Made by a program: the position numbers and the translations under genes. DNA of 64,000 nt from JBHHUI01 sp965248775. GTDB lineage: Bacteria > Chloroflexota > Anaerolineae > Anaerolineales > JBHHUI01. The notes beneath the pieces are model-generated. The model was not told where the DNA came from, ran no database searches, and saw only the letters and a list, made by a program, of their open reading frames with translations. Positions 37,272 through 45,738 of the stretch are shown here, piece by piece. The first letter of the stretch is position 1. The number at the start of each line of letters is the position of its first letter. The DNA is taken from NCBI GenBank assembly GCA_965248775.1, contig OZ252150.1, positions 4,650,001 to 4,714,000 on the forward strand, written 5' to 3'.

Positions 37272-37370
37272 CTAGCAGTTTGTCGGAGAGACAAGTACTT
37301 TTACAACATGAATAGCCCTACAGGGCAAAATGAGCAGTTGATTGCGACAAAACAAGCGTAAAACAGTGTG

Positions 37371-38189
37371 GGTAGTGGTTACATGGTAACTGATGGGGAC
37401 CACGCTGTATTGTAGTAATGGAGATACAACTTGAGTACAGCTTCATGGTAAACGTCGGACTTGGAGAAAGAAAGAGTTTTGCGCACGAAGCGAGCCAGTC
37501 TCTGGCGCAAGGTGTTGTTCCAGCGTTCCACGTGAGATGTCTGGCCGCTTTCTTTGCCGACACTTTGGTGAGTGTCGTTTGGTAAAACCTTCTGGTAAGC
37601 GTGCCAGAAGTCGCTGAAGGAGCAACACGCTTTGTAGGATGCTGGGATGGATTTCCATAACGCGCGACAACTTTTTTCACTGCGGTCGCCAATAAAATAG
37701 GCCACCACTTGGCGCGTGCGCCGACACAGCGCGACCCATATCCAACGTTTATCGTTTTTTGTGCGTACAAATGACCATAATTCATCCAATTCCAGCACAT
37801 CATCCGTTTTTACGGTTTCTAAAGTGTCAGCCAGGTTCGGCATAGCGCCGGCCTTCTCCAGAATCCAGCGTGCTAATGTCTGCCGCGCGATGCCAAAGAT
37901 GCGCTCAATGCCGCGCATACTGGCTCGCTCTCGATAGGTGCGTAGGACAAATTCTCTGATGAACTCAGGATAAGAACGGCTTTGCGGTTCCAACATTCCA
38001 TAAGCGGCGCAATCGAGACAATGAAACTTCTGACCGCCTTTATAGTCTGTACCATTCTTGACAATGTTGAGGCTCCTGCACTTTGAACACTCATGCGTGA
38101 TGACACTCTGGATCATTTTGGCGCTCCTCTGTTTGGCAGGCCAACAACTTACTTTTTCCAGACTCATCAGTCAACATGTAACCACTACC
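37371..38189 (-). mobile_element. IS1-like insertion sequence (819 bp) inside IS1182 copy B
   Basis: The ends are GGTAGTGGTTACATG and its complement. The flanking ACAGTGTG at 37363-37370 and 38190-38197 is an 8-bp target duplication. It interrupts the non-coding 3' side of the IS1182 transposase, leaving that gene intact. Confidence 0.95.
37379..38167 (-). CDS. IS1-family transposase (single-frame type)
   Basis: The 262-residue product has the N-terminal zinc finger (CSKCRSLNIVKNGTDYKGGQ with HCLDC), the helix-turn-helix region ASMRGIERIFGIARQTLARW and the DDE core DVLELDELWSFVRTKNDKRW, AYFIGDRSEKSC and HVERWNNTLRQRLARFVRKT. InsA and InsB are in one frame, so no programmed frameshift is needed. 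The start might be the ATG at about 38116 (MIQSVITHEC). The copy at 49402 differs by only one residue. Confidence 0.95.
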   Translation of the reverse strand: MSLEKVSCWPAKQRSAKMIQSVITHECSKCRSLNIVKNGTDYKGGQKFHCLDCAAYGMLEPQSRSYPEFIREFVLRTYRERASMRGIERIFGIARQTLARWILEKAGAMPNLADTLETVKTDDVLELDELWSFVRTKNDKRWIWVALCRRTRQVVAYFIGDRSEKSCRALWKSIPASYKACCSFSDFWHAYQKVLPNDTHQSVGKESGQTSHVERWNNTLRQRLARFVRKTLSFSKSDVYHEAVLKLYLHYYNTAWSPSVTM

Positions 38190-38259
38190 ACAGTGTGCAT
38201 TTCATGGAGGGCAAACCACCTTCTCTCAGCGAGTAGCAGGCGCGCCAAAGCAGCCCCGG

Positions 38260-39636
38260 CTAAAGCACACCCTTTGCTTGGTAGAGGGTGTGCATGCGTT
38301 TGAGGTTGAACGCTAGGCAGACCAGACACCATTCCCCGGCTGCTGCCAGCAGGCCGCGCAGAGAAAACTGGCGGAAGCCCAGGACTTCCTTGATGATACC
38401 AATGACGGGTTCCACTGTGCATTTGCGTAAACGGTAGCTGGCTTTGCCGATTTCGGTTTGTAGTTTGTAAGCCATCTTGACTTTCGGACTGGCATCTTCC
38501 GGTGGCGGAGCAGGCATTTGTTCAAAGAAGGTACGCCAGCTTTTGTGGTGAGGTTCGCGACCGGTAGCAATGTAAGGATCAATGCCAAGCTTCTCAAGTG
38601 CTGCGATGTTCGCTTTGCTGAAATATCCATAATCCAAAGCGGCAGCCTTTGGTTTGCCTACTTTTGGAGAGATGGCATCCAGGGTTGGCTCAGCTTCTTT
38701 TTTGTCATTCGGATGGTTCGAAAGTGAAGGCGCCACAATCAAGAGGCTCTCCTGCTCCACAGCAACTTGAACGTTGTAATGCTGGTCGAAGCCATTATTG
38801 GTGCTGTTTTTCATGATGCGAGAGTCCGGATCAGTGAAGTTGTACTGATCTTTGTCCCGTGGTCCCGGCTGCGGTGGTTTCGGTTTGCGACCTCGGGGTT
38901 TATGCCCAGTTTTGCGAGACTTTTCTTCCCGCTCACGCTGTTTGGCTTCGTATTCAGCCCTCTCGGCTTCATATCGTTCCTGCGCACGGGCTTCTAAGAC
39001 GGCTTTGGCTTCTGCCAGATTTGCCAAACGTTTCTTGCGAATGGCAATTTCGTCTTCAATGACGAGCCCTTCCGGCAACTGGAGATCACCCTGATCAGCT
39101 TGCTCACCGAGTTCGAAGAGTTTGTTCACTTCCTGGCGCAGTTGGGTCTCTAGTTTTATCAGACGCTTGTAACTGACCGCTTTGCTCTTGGATGCATCAG
39201 CATGCACCTTGCTACCATCCAGACTGATATTACCCAACTTCAGCACCTCAGCAACTTGGGCCAGGAGCAAGATCTGCACAAATAACTCTTGGATCGCAGC
39301 CAGAAAGGTTTTGCGAAAGTTGGCAATTGTGTCGTGGTCAGGATGCAGCCCACTGGCAATATAGCGGAATGGGATACTCTCATAGGTGGCTTTCTCAATC
39401 TTACGAGAACTGAACACCCCGTTGGCATAACCATAGAAGAGCAATCCCAACAGGATCTCTGGCGCAATAGGTTGACCACCCGTCGGTGCATATTGTGCAT
39501 AGATCATACCCAAATCCAACTGGGCGATAACATCCACCACAAATCGTGCCAAATGATTGGATGGCAGGGCTTCTTCCAGACTGATTGTCTGTTTGAGCAT
39601 CACTTCGTAATTGGGTTTCTTGAATTTTCTAGCCAT
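38260..39636 (-). CDS. IS1182-family transposase, copy B
   Basis: The 458-residue protein is nearly identical to copy A with all DUF772 and DDE motifs retained. Observed differences are AI for EI in the FLAAIQELF segment, E for A in RAQERYEAERAE, and a V for L at the penultimate position. An IS1 sits downstream of its stop. Confidence 0.95.
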   Translation of the reverse strand: MARKFKKPNYEVMLKQTISLEEALPSNHLARFVVDVIAQLDLGMIYAQYAPTGGQPIAPEILLGLLFYGYANGVFSSRKIEKATYESIPFRYIASGLHPDHDTIANFRKTFLAAIQELFVQILLLAQVAEVLKLGNISLDGSKVHADASKSKAVSYKRLIKLETQLRQEVNKLFELGEQADQGDLQLPEGLVIEDEIAIRKKRLANLAEAKAVLEARAQERYEAERAEYEAKQREREEKSRKTGHKPRGRKPKPPQPGPRDKDQYNFTDPDSRIMKNSTNNGFDQHYNVQVAVEQESLLIVAPSLSNHPNDKKEAEPTLDAISPKVGKPKAAALDYGYFSKANIAALEKLGIDPYIATGREPHHKSWRTFFEQMPAPPPEDASPKVKMAYKLQTEIGKASYRLRKCTVEPVIGIIKEVLGFRQFSLRGLLAAAGEWCLVCLAFNLKRMHTLYQAKGVL

Positions 39637-40311
39637 GCCCGTAGATTATCACCGATTTCGCTATCTCAGGTTGCTCTCCGACAAACTGCTAGTGGTAAAT
39701 ATTCTAAATAAATACAGTGTACGATCAAGATATGCAAACAAAAGGAAAAAAAGCAAAAGAAGTTAAGTTGCCTGCGTATGCAGAGCAATACTTGAGAAAA
39801 ATAGCGAATTCGGGAAAATACGAACGGCGATACTTCGATAGAGCGAAAATTGTTCTGGGAGCGAATGCTGGCCAGACAAATCTGGCAATCAGTAAAGAAA
39901 GCGGGATCGGAGAAAAAACGGTCATCAAGTGGCGCACGCGCTGGAGCGCAACTGGAGCTGAACTGCAGCTTCTGGAAGAGGCGCTGGCAGCAGAAAAGAT
40001 AAAGCGGAGCGAGTATGAAGCGCGGCTGAAGGAATTGCTATCAGACAAAGCACGCCCGGGGCGGCTGGCAACATTCACAGCAGAGCAGATCAACAAAATC
40101 ATTGCCCTGGCGTGTGACGCGGCGACAAACTACGGATATCCCTTTGAAAAGTGGACCAACGAATTGTTGGCATTAGAAGCGCAAAAGCAAGGCATAGTTG
40201 AAACGATATCGGAAAGCTACCTGGCAAGTCTTTTAAAAATCCGCACATTTACAGCCTCACAAGGATGAATACTGGCTAAATAACAAACGCCATGAAGACC
40301 CGGAAGGATTT

Positions 40312-40338
40312 GATCACGATGCAGTCTGCACGTGACTG
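40312..40338. repeat. Single interspersed hairpin unit, 27 bp
   Basis: This is the simplest copy of the TCACGATGCAG-T-CTGCACGTGA hairpin (one bulged A). It adds 27 bases between the codons for EGF and YQRVQAV in the IS630 transposase. The same sequence, opened by another unit, is at 24145. Confidence 0.8.
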
Positions 40339-40559
40339 TACCAGCGTGTGCAGGCAGTCTGCGATTTATAACTTGAGGTCAAGAAGGAGACAAACTCCTC
40401 AACAGTAAGGAAGCGATTGGTCAGCACAGACGAAAAAACAGGGATACAGGCGAAAGAAAGAGGCGCACCGGATAAACCCATGCGGTCGAAGCAGCCCCGC
40501 AAACTCGAATACGAGTATGAGCGTCACGGCACACAAACTTTGATTGCCAGCATCCAAGT

Positions 40560-40578
40560 CCAGCCTGTTCGTGGCTGG
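40560..40578. repeat. Small hairpin CCAGCC-N7-GGCTGG
   Basis: It lies at a frameshift in the IS630 transposase between SIQVQ and EVATGEIIAP. The arms resemble the CCCAG/CTGGG class. Confidence 0.5.
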
Positions 40579-41118
40579 GTGAGGTGGCTACCGGCGAAAT
40601 CATTGCACCCTATCCTATATCAACGACACCCGGACTGAAGTGGATTTCGTAGCACACATCAAAGCCGTGATTGAAACGGACCCTGAGGCAGAATGGACCT
40701 TTGTTTGCGACCAACTCAATACCCACAAATCCAAAAGTCTGGTCAGACTGGTGGCGGACTTGTCTGGTCTTTCCGACCTGGAACTCGGTAAAAAAGGACA
40801 TTCTGGCATCTTGCACTCCATGGATACTCGCATGGCTTTTCTCGAAGACCCCGCTCATCGTATTCGCTTTGTCTACACCCCCAAGCACACTTGTCGCGCG
40901 CAACAGCGTCGTGATGCCTCCTGGCTAAACCAGATCGAATGCTGGTTTAGTTTCCTGTCGAGACGTTTGCTCAAACACAACAGCTTTTCATCTGTCACTG
41001 ATCTCCGAACACGTATTCTTGACTTCATTGACCTTTATTCTCAACTCTGGGCAAAGCCGATCAACTGGTCCTACGATGGTATTCGTAGTCAGTAGGTATT
41101 TAGAAGACTTAGGTCTAG

Positions 41119-41406
41119 CCGTTTGGAGCAGATACGGTTGGCTGCTTCCCAGACCTCCACCAGCGCCGCCTGCACCTTGGGTGTGTAGATCCGGGGCGAC
41201 GGTTTCCGTGGCCGCTTTGCGGGTTGCAGTGCGTGGGGATCATGATACTTTAGCAGCGTGAGGGAATATTTGCGGTGGTAGCCAGCCGCTGCGGTGAATT
41301 CGTCGAGGATGGTGCCCTTCTCTTTCCTGGAAGCTTGCCGGTAGCGCGGCGCGGTGCTGGCCAGAAGTTCACGGCGTGATTGCAGACTCATGGGATGCCT
41401 CATCAA
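41119..41406 (-). pseudogene. Integrase-type transposase, first ~95 codons (split gene)
   Basis: The minus strand encodes SLQSRRELLASTAPRYRQAS then RKEKGTILDEFTAAAGYHRK and ends AALVEVWEAANRICSKRL at the IS630 border. Its natural continuation VPFFPELVDAHEHHDHLSLS is at 35681 on the other side of the IS nest; joining them through the target CTAG gives KRL-VPFFPELV in frame. The gene itself is thus interrupted by about 5.4 kb of later insertions. Confidence 0.85.
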
Positions 41407-41663
41407 TCTCCTCCGAATGTCCGGACAACGGGAACATTGGGTAAGGATTAGCGTAGGGCAACGATATTGTCAAAGTAAGGTTTTCGATGATGCAATGCCC
41501 TAATTGTCGTTATGCGGCGCGGATGGAATTCTTGCACCATACATTATTCTAGCGACGAATTTGTTACATACGGTTTGTTTGGCGCTCAATGAGGCTTTTC
41601 GGCCTACAGCTGCATCTTTAGAACGGAGATCCTAAAATGCCCCAGCACCACTTCTACAACAGG

Positions 41664-41701
41664 TTGACAGTAAGATTATTGCACATATAATTGCACATAT
41701 A
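41664..41701 (+). promoter_or_regulatory. Promoter with tandem 12-bp operator-like repeat
   Basis: TTGACA (41664-41669), 16 bases, then TATAAT (41686-41691). A perfect direct repeat ATTGCACATATA occupies 41678-41689 and 41690-41701 and overlaps the -10 box, where an autoregulating antitoxin would bind. AGGAGG at 41710-41715 precedes the antitoxin ATG. Confidence 0.8.
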
Positions 41702-41724
41702 CTTACATCAGGAGGCCCATTCTC

Positions 41725-41955
41725 ATGGCACAAGTTACAATTTACTTGGATACAGAAACCGAAGGAAAAATGAAGGCGTATACAAAAGACAAAAATATTT
41801 CTCAAAGTCAGTGGGTAGCTAGTTTAATACGCGAGAGGTTGCAATCCGAGTGGCCAGATCACGTAGCTGCTTTATCTGGAGCGTGGAAAGACTTCCCGTC
41901 TCTTGAAGAAATCCGAGCGGAGATAACCCCTGATATCGCTCGGGAAACCATGTGA
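41725..41955 (+). CDS. Ribbon-helix-helix antitoxin
   Basis: The 76-residue protein begins AQVTIYLDTETEGKMKAYTK (the strand of an RHH fold) followed by SQSQWVASLIRERLQSEWPD, the two helices. The acidic C-terminus SLEEIRAEITPDIARETM would wrap the toxin. It should bind the direct repeat at its own promoter. It overlaps the toxin start by one base. Confidence 0.85.
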   Translation: MAQVTIYLDTETEGKMKAYTKDKNISQSQWVASLIRERLQSEWPDHVAALSGAWKDFPSLEEIRAEITPDIARETM

Positions 41956-42347
41956 TGTTCGTTCTGGACACCAACACGTTAATCTATTTTTTCAAAGGTA
42001 TGGGGAGTGTCTCTTCAAAATTATTGGAAACTCCACCGAGTGAGATCAGCATTCCTAGCATTGTTGTTTTTGAATTGGAAGTTGGAATCGCAAAATCAAA
42101 CTCTCCTCAAAAACGCATCGAGCAGCTAGCCAGCCTTGTCGCAACTGTTAATGTTATGCCGTTTGATTTACAAGAGGCCAAAAGCGCTTCACAAATCAGG
42201 GTTGCTATGGAAAAACAAGGCGAACCCATTGGTCCGTACGACATCCTGATCGCAGCGACAGCCTCCGCCAACCATGCCACGCTTGTAACACACAACACCA
42301 AAGAATTCGAAAAAATCGCAAACTTGATGATTGAGGATTGGTTTTAG
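41955..42347 (+). CDS. vapC: VapC-type PIN-domain RNase toxin
   Basis: The PIN domain starts MFVLDTNTLIYFFKG (first Asp in LDTN), has VVFELEVGIAKS (conserved Glu) and ends with GPYDILIAATASANHATLVT then HNTKEFEKI (the D and N/D residues). About 130 residues, intact. I use the ATG overlapping the antitoxin TGA; a GTG one codon earlier is possible. Such toxins cut tRNA or rRNA and are held inactive by the antitoxin. Confidence 0.9.
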   Translation: MFVLDTNTLIYFFKGMGSVSSKLLETPPSEISIPSIVVFELEVGIAKSNSPQKRIEQLASLVATVNVMPFDLQEAKSASQIRVAMEKQGEPIGPYDILIAATASANHATLVTHNTKEFEKIANLMIEDWF

Positions 42348-42534
42348 GTATTCGTAGTGAATAAAAATTCCATCCGCATACATTAATAACCGTTGGTGCT
42401 AGTTGTAGATACAGGGGAAGAGCGCTCGAAAAGCCCCACATCTGGCGGGTCAAAGCCCGGTTTTTTGCACCATATACCTGCAACTTTAGCAACTTGCACG
42501 ACAACTCACCGACACACCTATTGATTTGTCATGG

Positions 42535-42540
42535 TATAAT
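42535..42540 (+). promoter_or_regulatory. -10 box of second antitoxin-toxin pair
   Basis: TATAAT lies 40 bp before the antitoxin ATG. It is followed by two CTAGAC repeats (about 42550-42565) and a GAGGAG ribosome site. No good -35 is visible. Confidence 0.45.
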
Positions 42541-42579
42541 TAATTCTAACTAGACAGACTAGACCAAGAGGAGTGTAAA

Positions 42580-42828
42580 ATGGTATGGCAACTTCAAGAC
42601 GCGAAGAGCAAGCTCAGTCAACTTGTTAATCTTGCTCTCAATGAAGGTCCTCAAATTGTCACAAGGCATGGTGAAGAAGTCATAGTTGTACTATCCATTG
42701 ATGAATATCGTGCTTTGGTGGAACCCAAGCCTACCCTTCTTGAGCTGCTGCTCAACTCGCCATTATCCGGATCGAACCTTAAGTTGGAACGAGACAGATC
42801 GGACTTCGGGCGTGAGACTAGTCTATGA
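42580..42828 (+). CDS. Phd/YefM-type antitoxin
   Basis: The 82-residue protein (VWQLQDAKSKLSQLVNLALN, then PQIVTRHGEEVIVVLSIDEY) follows the Phd/YefM fold with the variable C-terminal toxin-binding tail. It overlaps the downstream PIN toxin by 4 bp (ATGA), the normal arrangement. Confidence 0.9.
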   Translation: MVWQLQDAKSKLSQLVNLALNEGPQIVTRHGEEVIVVLSIDEYRALVEPKPTLLELLLNSPLSGSNLKLERDRSDFGRETSL

Positions 42829-43247
42829 GCTATCTTCTGGATACGAATGTCGTCTCCGAGTTTGCTGCGAAACAGCCTCATCCGTCCGTTGTAACTTGGT
42901 TCCGCGAACATCAAGATGAAGGCCTCTTCTTGAGCGTCATCACAATCGGCGAGATCCAACAAGGAATTGAGCGCTTACAGAATTCGCGAAAGAAGAGCAG
43001 GCTAAAGTCATGGCTTAGCGAGTCGCTTCTAGTTGCATATGCCGATCAGATTTTGTCAATCGGATCTGCGACCATGTTACAGTGGGGAACTCTGACCGCA
43101 CGTTCGATACGACGAGGCAATAAAATGCCAGTCAAGGATGCCTTGATTGCTGCAACAGCGCTGCAACACGAATTCACCCTGGTCACGCGCAACGTATCAG
43201 ATTTTACGCACACGGGCCTCGAACTAATAAATCCATGGGCACCATAA
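42825..43247 (+). CDS. PIN-domain toxin (FitB/VapC-like)
   Basis: The 140-residue protein starts SYLLDTNVVSEFAAKQPHPS, has VITIGEIQQGIERL and ends MPVKDALIAATALQHEFTLV then TRNVSDFTHTGLELINPW; all four acidic PIN residues are present. It resembles FitB and should be an active RNase restrained by the Phd partner. A second complete module within 250 bp of the previous one marks this as an accessory stretch. Confidence 0.9.
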   Translation: MSYLLDTNVVSEFAAKQPHPSVVTWFREHQDEGLFLSVITIGEIQQGIERLQNSRKKSRLKSWLSESLLVAYADQILSIGSATMLQWGTLTARSIRRGNKMPVKDALIAATALQHEFTLVTRNVSDFTHTGLELINPWAP

Positions 43248-43797
43248 TCACAAGTGCTTTCCTCGCAGGCTCGTGGATTCCTCGTGATATCGCAAATATT
43301 GAGTTAACTCATTCGTGCTCTAAATGGCTGTTTCTAAAACATTCAAAATGGGCAATTTTGATAACGATGCATGATCAAACGCAAATCCAAGGCAGATACG
43401 TAAATCCGGCACATTTATGTCACCGACGTAGACCAATTGCTCGACAAAATGTGATGATCGAAAAAAATTACACATGGATTTGGAGCCAATAAGGCAACAT
43501 TTCGCTGAAATTGCGTCAAAATAAGTCCTGTTTTCTTTAAGAAACAGCATCTAATATGAAACCCACGAGTAACAAATACTGCTCATATCAGAGCATTTAA
43601 TGGAGAGCGGTCCGCCGGATTACGTTCGGTATGGACCCCTTTGTTAAGCAAAAATTGGGGTTAGCGTAAGGTGCGTTTTCCTTCTTGATTTGTTGGTCTT
43701 ATGCTTGAACGGCAACAGGTATGAGTAGTGATCCGCTTTGGGCGAGAAGTGTGAGGGAAGTCGGCGGCCACTCGTTGCTGCTGGGGAGCAGTTGGTT
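43248..43797. other. Stretch without a supported gene
   Basis: The open frames here lack family features or a ribosome site. It probably holds the end of the AbiE locus. Confidence 0.35.
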
Positions 43798-44188
43798 TCA
43801 CGCACGTCTTTCCAACAAGCGCAGCACGTTTTCGGGAGTCAGTAGGCTCAAATCAGCGGCTGATTCTAGAAACGGGCGCACGTCGGCGGTCACTCGATCC
43901 CAGTCGCGTTCTTGCAATTGTTCCCGTACTATCCCCGGCCAGTTATTTTCGTTTGGATAGGGCACGCCCCAGCCGGGCTGCCGCAGGGCGTTGTTGAGCA
44001 GCGTTAAGTTAGGTGCGGGCCAGCCCGGGTCGCTCAGATACCACATCAGGTCGTAGATGTCTCTGCCCTTGGTATAGGGCCGATTCAGGATGGCGTGCAG
44101 TTTGCCGGCCAGTAGCGAGGCGCGGTCGTGGTGTTGCACATGGAGGGTCACATAGCGGCGGACGACGGTTGTCGCCAGAATGGCTCCC

Positions 44189-44322
44189 CAGTGCAGTCCG
44201 CATCACGATTCAGTCTGCACCTGACTGCACTGGACTGCCCAGTACCGAGCGCCCAGTCATCACGATGCCGTCTGCACGTGACGGTGTGAATGCACTGGGT
44301 CATGAAACTGGGTCGGTATGCG
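44189..44322. repeat. Composite nested palindrome, about 130 bp
   Basis: At least four units are combined. CAGTGCAGTC/GACTGCACTG arms enclose a CATCACGATTCAGTCTGCAC unit. Next to it CCCAGTACCGAGCG and ACTGGGTCGGTA enclose ACCCAGTGCATTC/GACTGGG arms, which in turn enclose ATCACGATGCCGTCTGCACG. It lies between NTNPP and GAILATT of AbiEii. Confidence 0.8.
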
Positions 44323-44378
44323 ACGGGTGGATTCGTGTTCACTTCGATTTTCACCGCGAGGACTTCCTCCCGGTGCGG

Positions 44379-44416
44379 CGCTCTAGTCACGGACTGGCGT
44401 CCGCGCCAGGACGTGG
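44379..44416. repeat. Interspersed palindrome, GGCGTCCGCGCCAGGACG type
   Basis: It sits between LLHELGL and PHREEVLAVK of AbiEii and shares the GCGTCCGCGCC-GGACG core with 47929-47969. Confidence 0.7.
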
Positions 44417-44789
44417 CAGACCCAACTCGTGCAACAGGCCGGCCAGGCGAACGAATGCGCTGTGAACGACTTTTCGGTCATTCACCTTGAGTTCGACTCC
44501 ATAGCCTTCCAAGGCCAATTCGGACCGGATGGCGTGCAGGCAGGCACGGAAGTCATAGCGTGACTTGTCGCCTTCCAGCGCGAAGTCCAAATCCTCAGAA
44601 TAGCGATGACTGGCCCTTGCGGTAGAAAGCGAAGCGCGCTGCCGCCATGGAAAGCCAATGGGATAATGGCCCCCGTGCGCTGGAGCGCTCCAAGGATGCG
44701 CGCCTGCAGATACTCGCGGGCCACATTGCGCCCGTGAGCAGGTGTGGGTGAGGCACGCACCAGGTCGGCGAGATAGTCCTTCATAGCGT

Positions 44790-45395
44790 TTAAAAATCTA
44801 ACATCTCTGCACGCGCCATCGCTGCCACACGGGCCATCGCCCGCTGCAGTTTGGGGCTCTGGCTGAGTTTTACCTGACGCCGCAGTTCATCCTGGTTCAA
44901 GCGGTCCAGGTTTTGCAGCCGCAGTTCTCGCAGATATTCGGGCGCGTCCCCCTTTGGCTGAAAGTAGATCAGATCAAGGAGGGCCTCTTCTGGCGAGGCA
45001 ACGAAGGCCTCTTGTCCTCCGCCCAATTCCGTCAGGCGATAGCCACGCAGCCGCTCGGTTTTGAGATGACGAAATTCGTAGACGCCCAAGGGCTTCTCCC
45101 AACGAGCGGGACGCATGGTTGTCACACTGGTAGTGACCGGCACGTACTCTGGAATGAGACCGTGGTGGGCCAGGGCCGACTGCAGGCTAACATACGATCC
45201 GGAGGCCAGCCGATTGGCGATCACGAACGGATGGGGCTTGACTTTCTGATACGGGGGCGCCAGCGCATATAGGCCGCGCCGTAACTGGTAAAGTCGCTTG
45301 GCCTTAGTCCAACGGGACAATTGCCGGCGCACGTCCGCCGGGTCGGCGCTGCAGGCAAGGAGCAGGCCGGTCTCAAATACCGGCTCATCACCCAC
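44790..45395 (-). CDS. abiEi: AbiEi-family antitoxin
   Basis: The 201-residue protein has the AbiEi layout: a winged-helix N-terminal domain (ADVRRQLSRWTKAKRLYQLR then RGLYALAP) and the antitoxin domain (FVIANRLASGSYVSLQSALA, HHGLIPEYVPVTTSVTTMRP, SPEEALLDLIYFQPKGD). It binds its own promoter and blocks the AbiEii toxin (type IV module). It is intact although the toxin five bases downstream is not. Confidence 0.9.
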   Translation of the reverse strand: MGDEPVFETGLLLACSADPADVRRQLSRWTKAKRLYQLRRGLYALAPPYQKVKPHPFVIANRLASGSYVSLQSALAHHGLIPEYVPVTTSVTTMRPARWEKPLGVYEFRHLKTERLRGYRLTELGGGQEAFVASPEEALLDLIYFQPKGDAPEYLRELRLQNLDRLNQDELRRQVKLSQSPKLQRAMARVAAMARAEMLDF

Positions 45396-45738
45396 AATCT
45401 CGACTAGCCGCCCGAATTCCGTGCGGTTATGATGCCATTAATGGCAATTTGTATGAGTGGTATAGGCTCTGGCTGCTGAAGTCCCTGTACACTTTCGTGC
45501 CGCTCCTGATTTCCGAATACTAACAGGAAGGCGAGGCGGCTTCCGGCACTCACATCAGTTGGAACTGGATTCCGGCTCTGCGCACCCACAACAAATCTCG
45601 ATCACGAGCTGGCTCGGCCAGACGATTATGACAAGCCTACGGATGCGTCCCCGGTGCGTCGCAGGCTGCCTCCTGTGCCCCGGCGGGGAGCAGGTTACCG
45701 ACGTTCTGTAGAAAGGTTCTGGCGTGCCGCGGGAGCCT
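45396..45738. other. Spacer between AbiE and the ATPase gene
   Basis: No supported gene. It should contain the abiE promoter. Confidence 0.4.

Larger units (their letters stand above)
37276..39688 (-). mobile_element. IS1182-family insertion sequence, copy B, containing an IS1
   Basis: The ends are the same as copy A. Total length 2413 bp; subtracting the IS1 (819 bp) and its 8-bp target repeat leaves 1586 bp, exactly the size of copy A. It is bordered by CTAG 37272-37275 (shared) and CTAG 39689-39692. The two IS1182 copies are thus head-to-tail with a single CTAG between. Confidence 0.93.
39732..41095 (+). pseudogene. IS630-family transposase with frameshifts, a stop and palindromes
   Basis: The 5' part encodes a helix-turn-helix region (YFDRAKIVLGANAGQTNLAI then SKESGIGEKTVIKWRTRW). 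After a stop at 40266 come RVQAVCDL-stop-LEVKKETNSS, RLVSTDEKTGIQAKERGAPD (first catalytic Asp, DEKTG) and, in another frame, WTFVCDQLNTHKSKSLVRLV (second Asp) and RRDASWLNQIECWFSFLSRR (Glu). A 27-bp hairpin at 40312 and a further one at 40560 sit at two of the breaks. Inactive now, though the 3' half is well kept. Confidence 0.85.
39692..41115 (+). mobile_element. IS630-family insertion sequence inserted at CTAG
   Basis: The left terminus GTGGTAAATATTCTAAATA and the right terminus (complement of GACCTAAGTCTTCTAAATA) match at roughly 17 of 24 positions. TA is present on both sides (39690-39691 and 41116-41117), the dinucleotide duplication of this superfamily. It landed in the CTAG that borders the IS1182 pair. 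The length of 1424 bp includes at least one palindromic insertion. Confidence 0.82.
43798..44784 (-). pseudogene. abiEii: AbiEii nucleotidyltransferase toxin, broken
   Basis: Minus-strand pieces give MKDYLADLVRASPTPAHGRN, FHGGSALRF (nucleotidyltransferase GGxxL site), DFALEGDKSRYDFRACLHAI, REEVLAVKIEVNTNPP, GAILATTVVRRYVTLH and LAGKLHAILNRPYTKGRDIY then DLMWYLSDPG, the conserved C-terminal block of AbiEii/AbiGii toxins. A frameshift at about 44610 and two palindromic insertions (44379-44416 and 44189-44322) destroy the frame. The toxin would add nucleotides to tRNA in an abortive-infection response; the antitoxin gene next to it is intact. Confidence 0.88.

Noticed and set aside
43235..43492. 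An 85-codon frame after the second PIN toxin
   Set aside because: No ribosome site, unusual composition and no recognisable family; probably non-coding.
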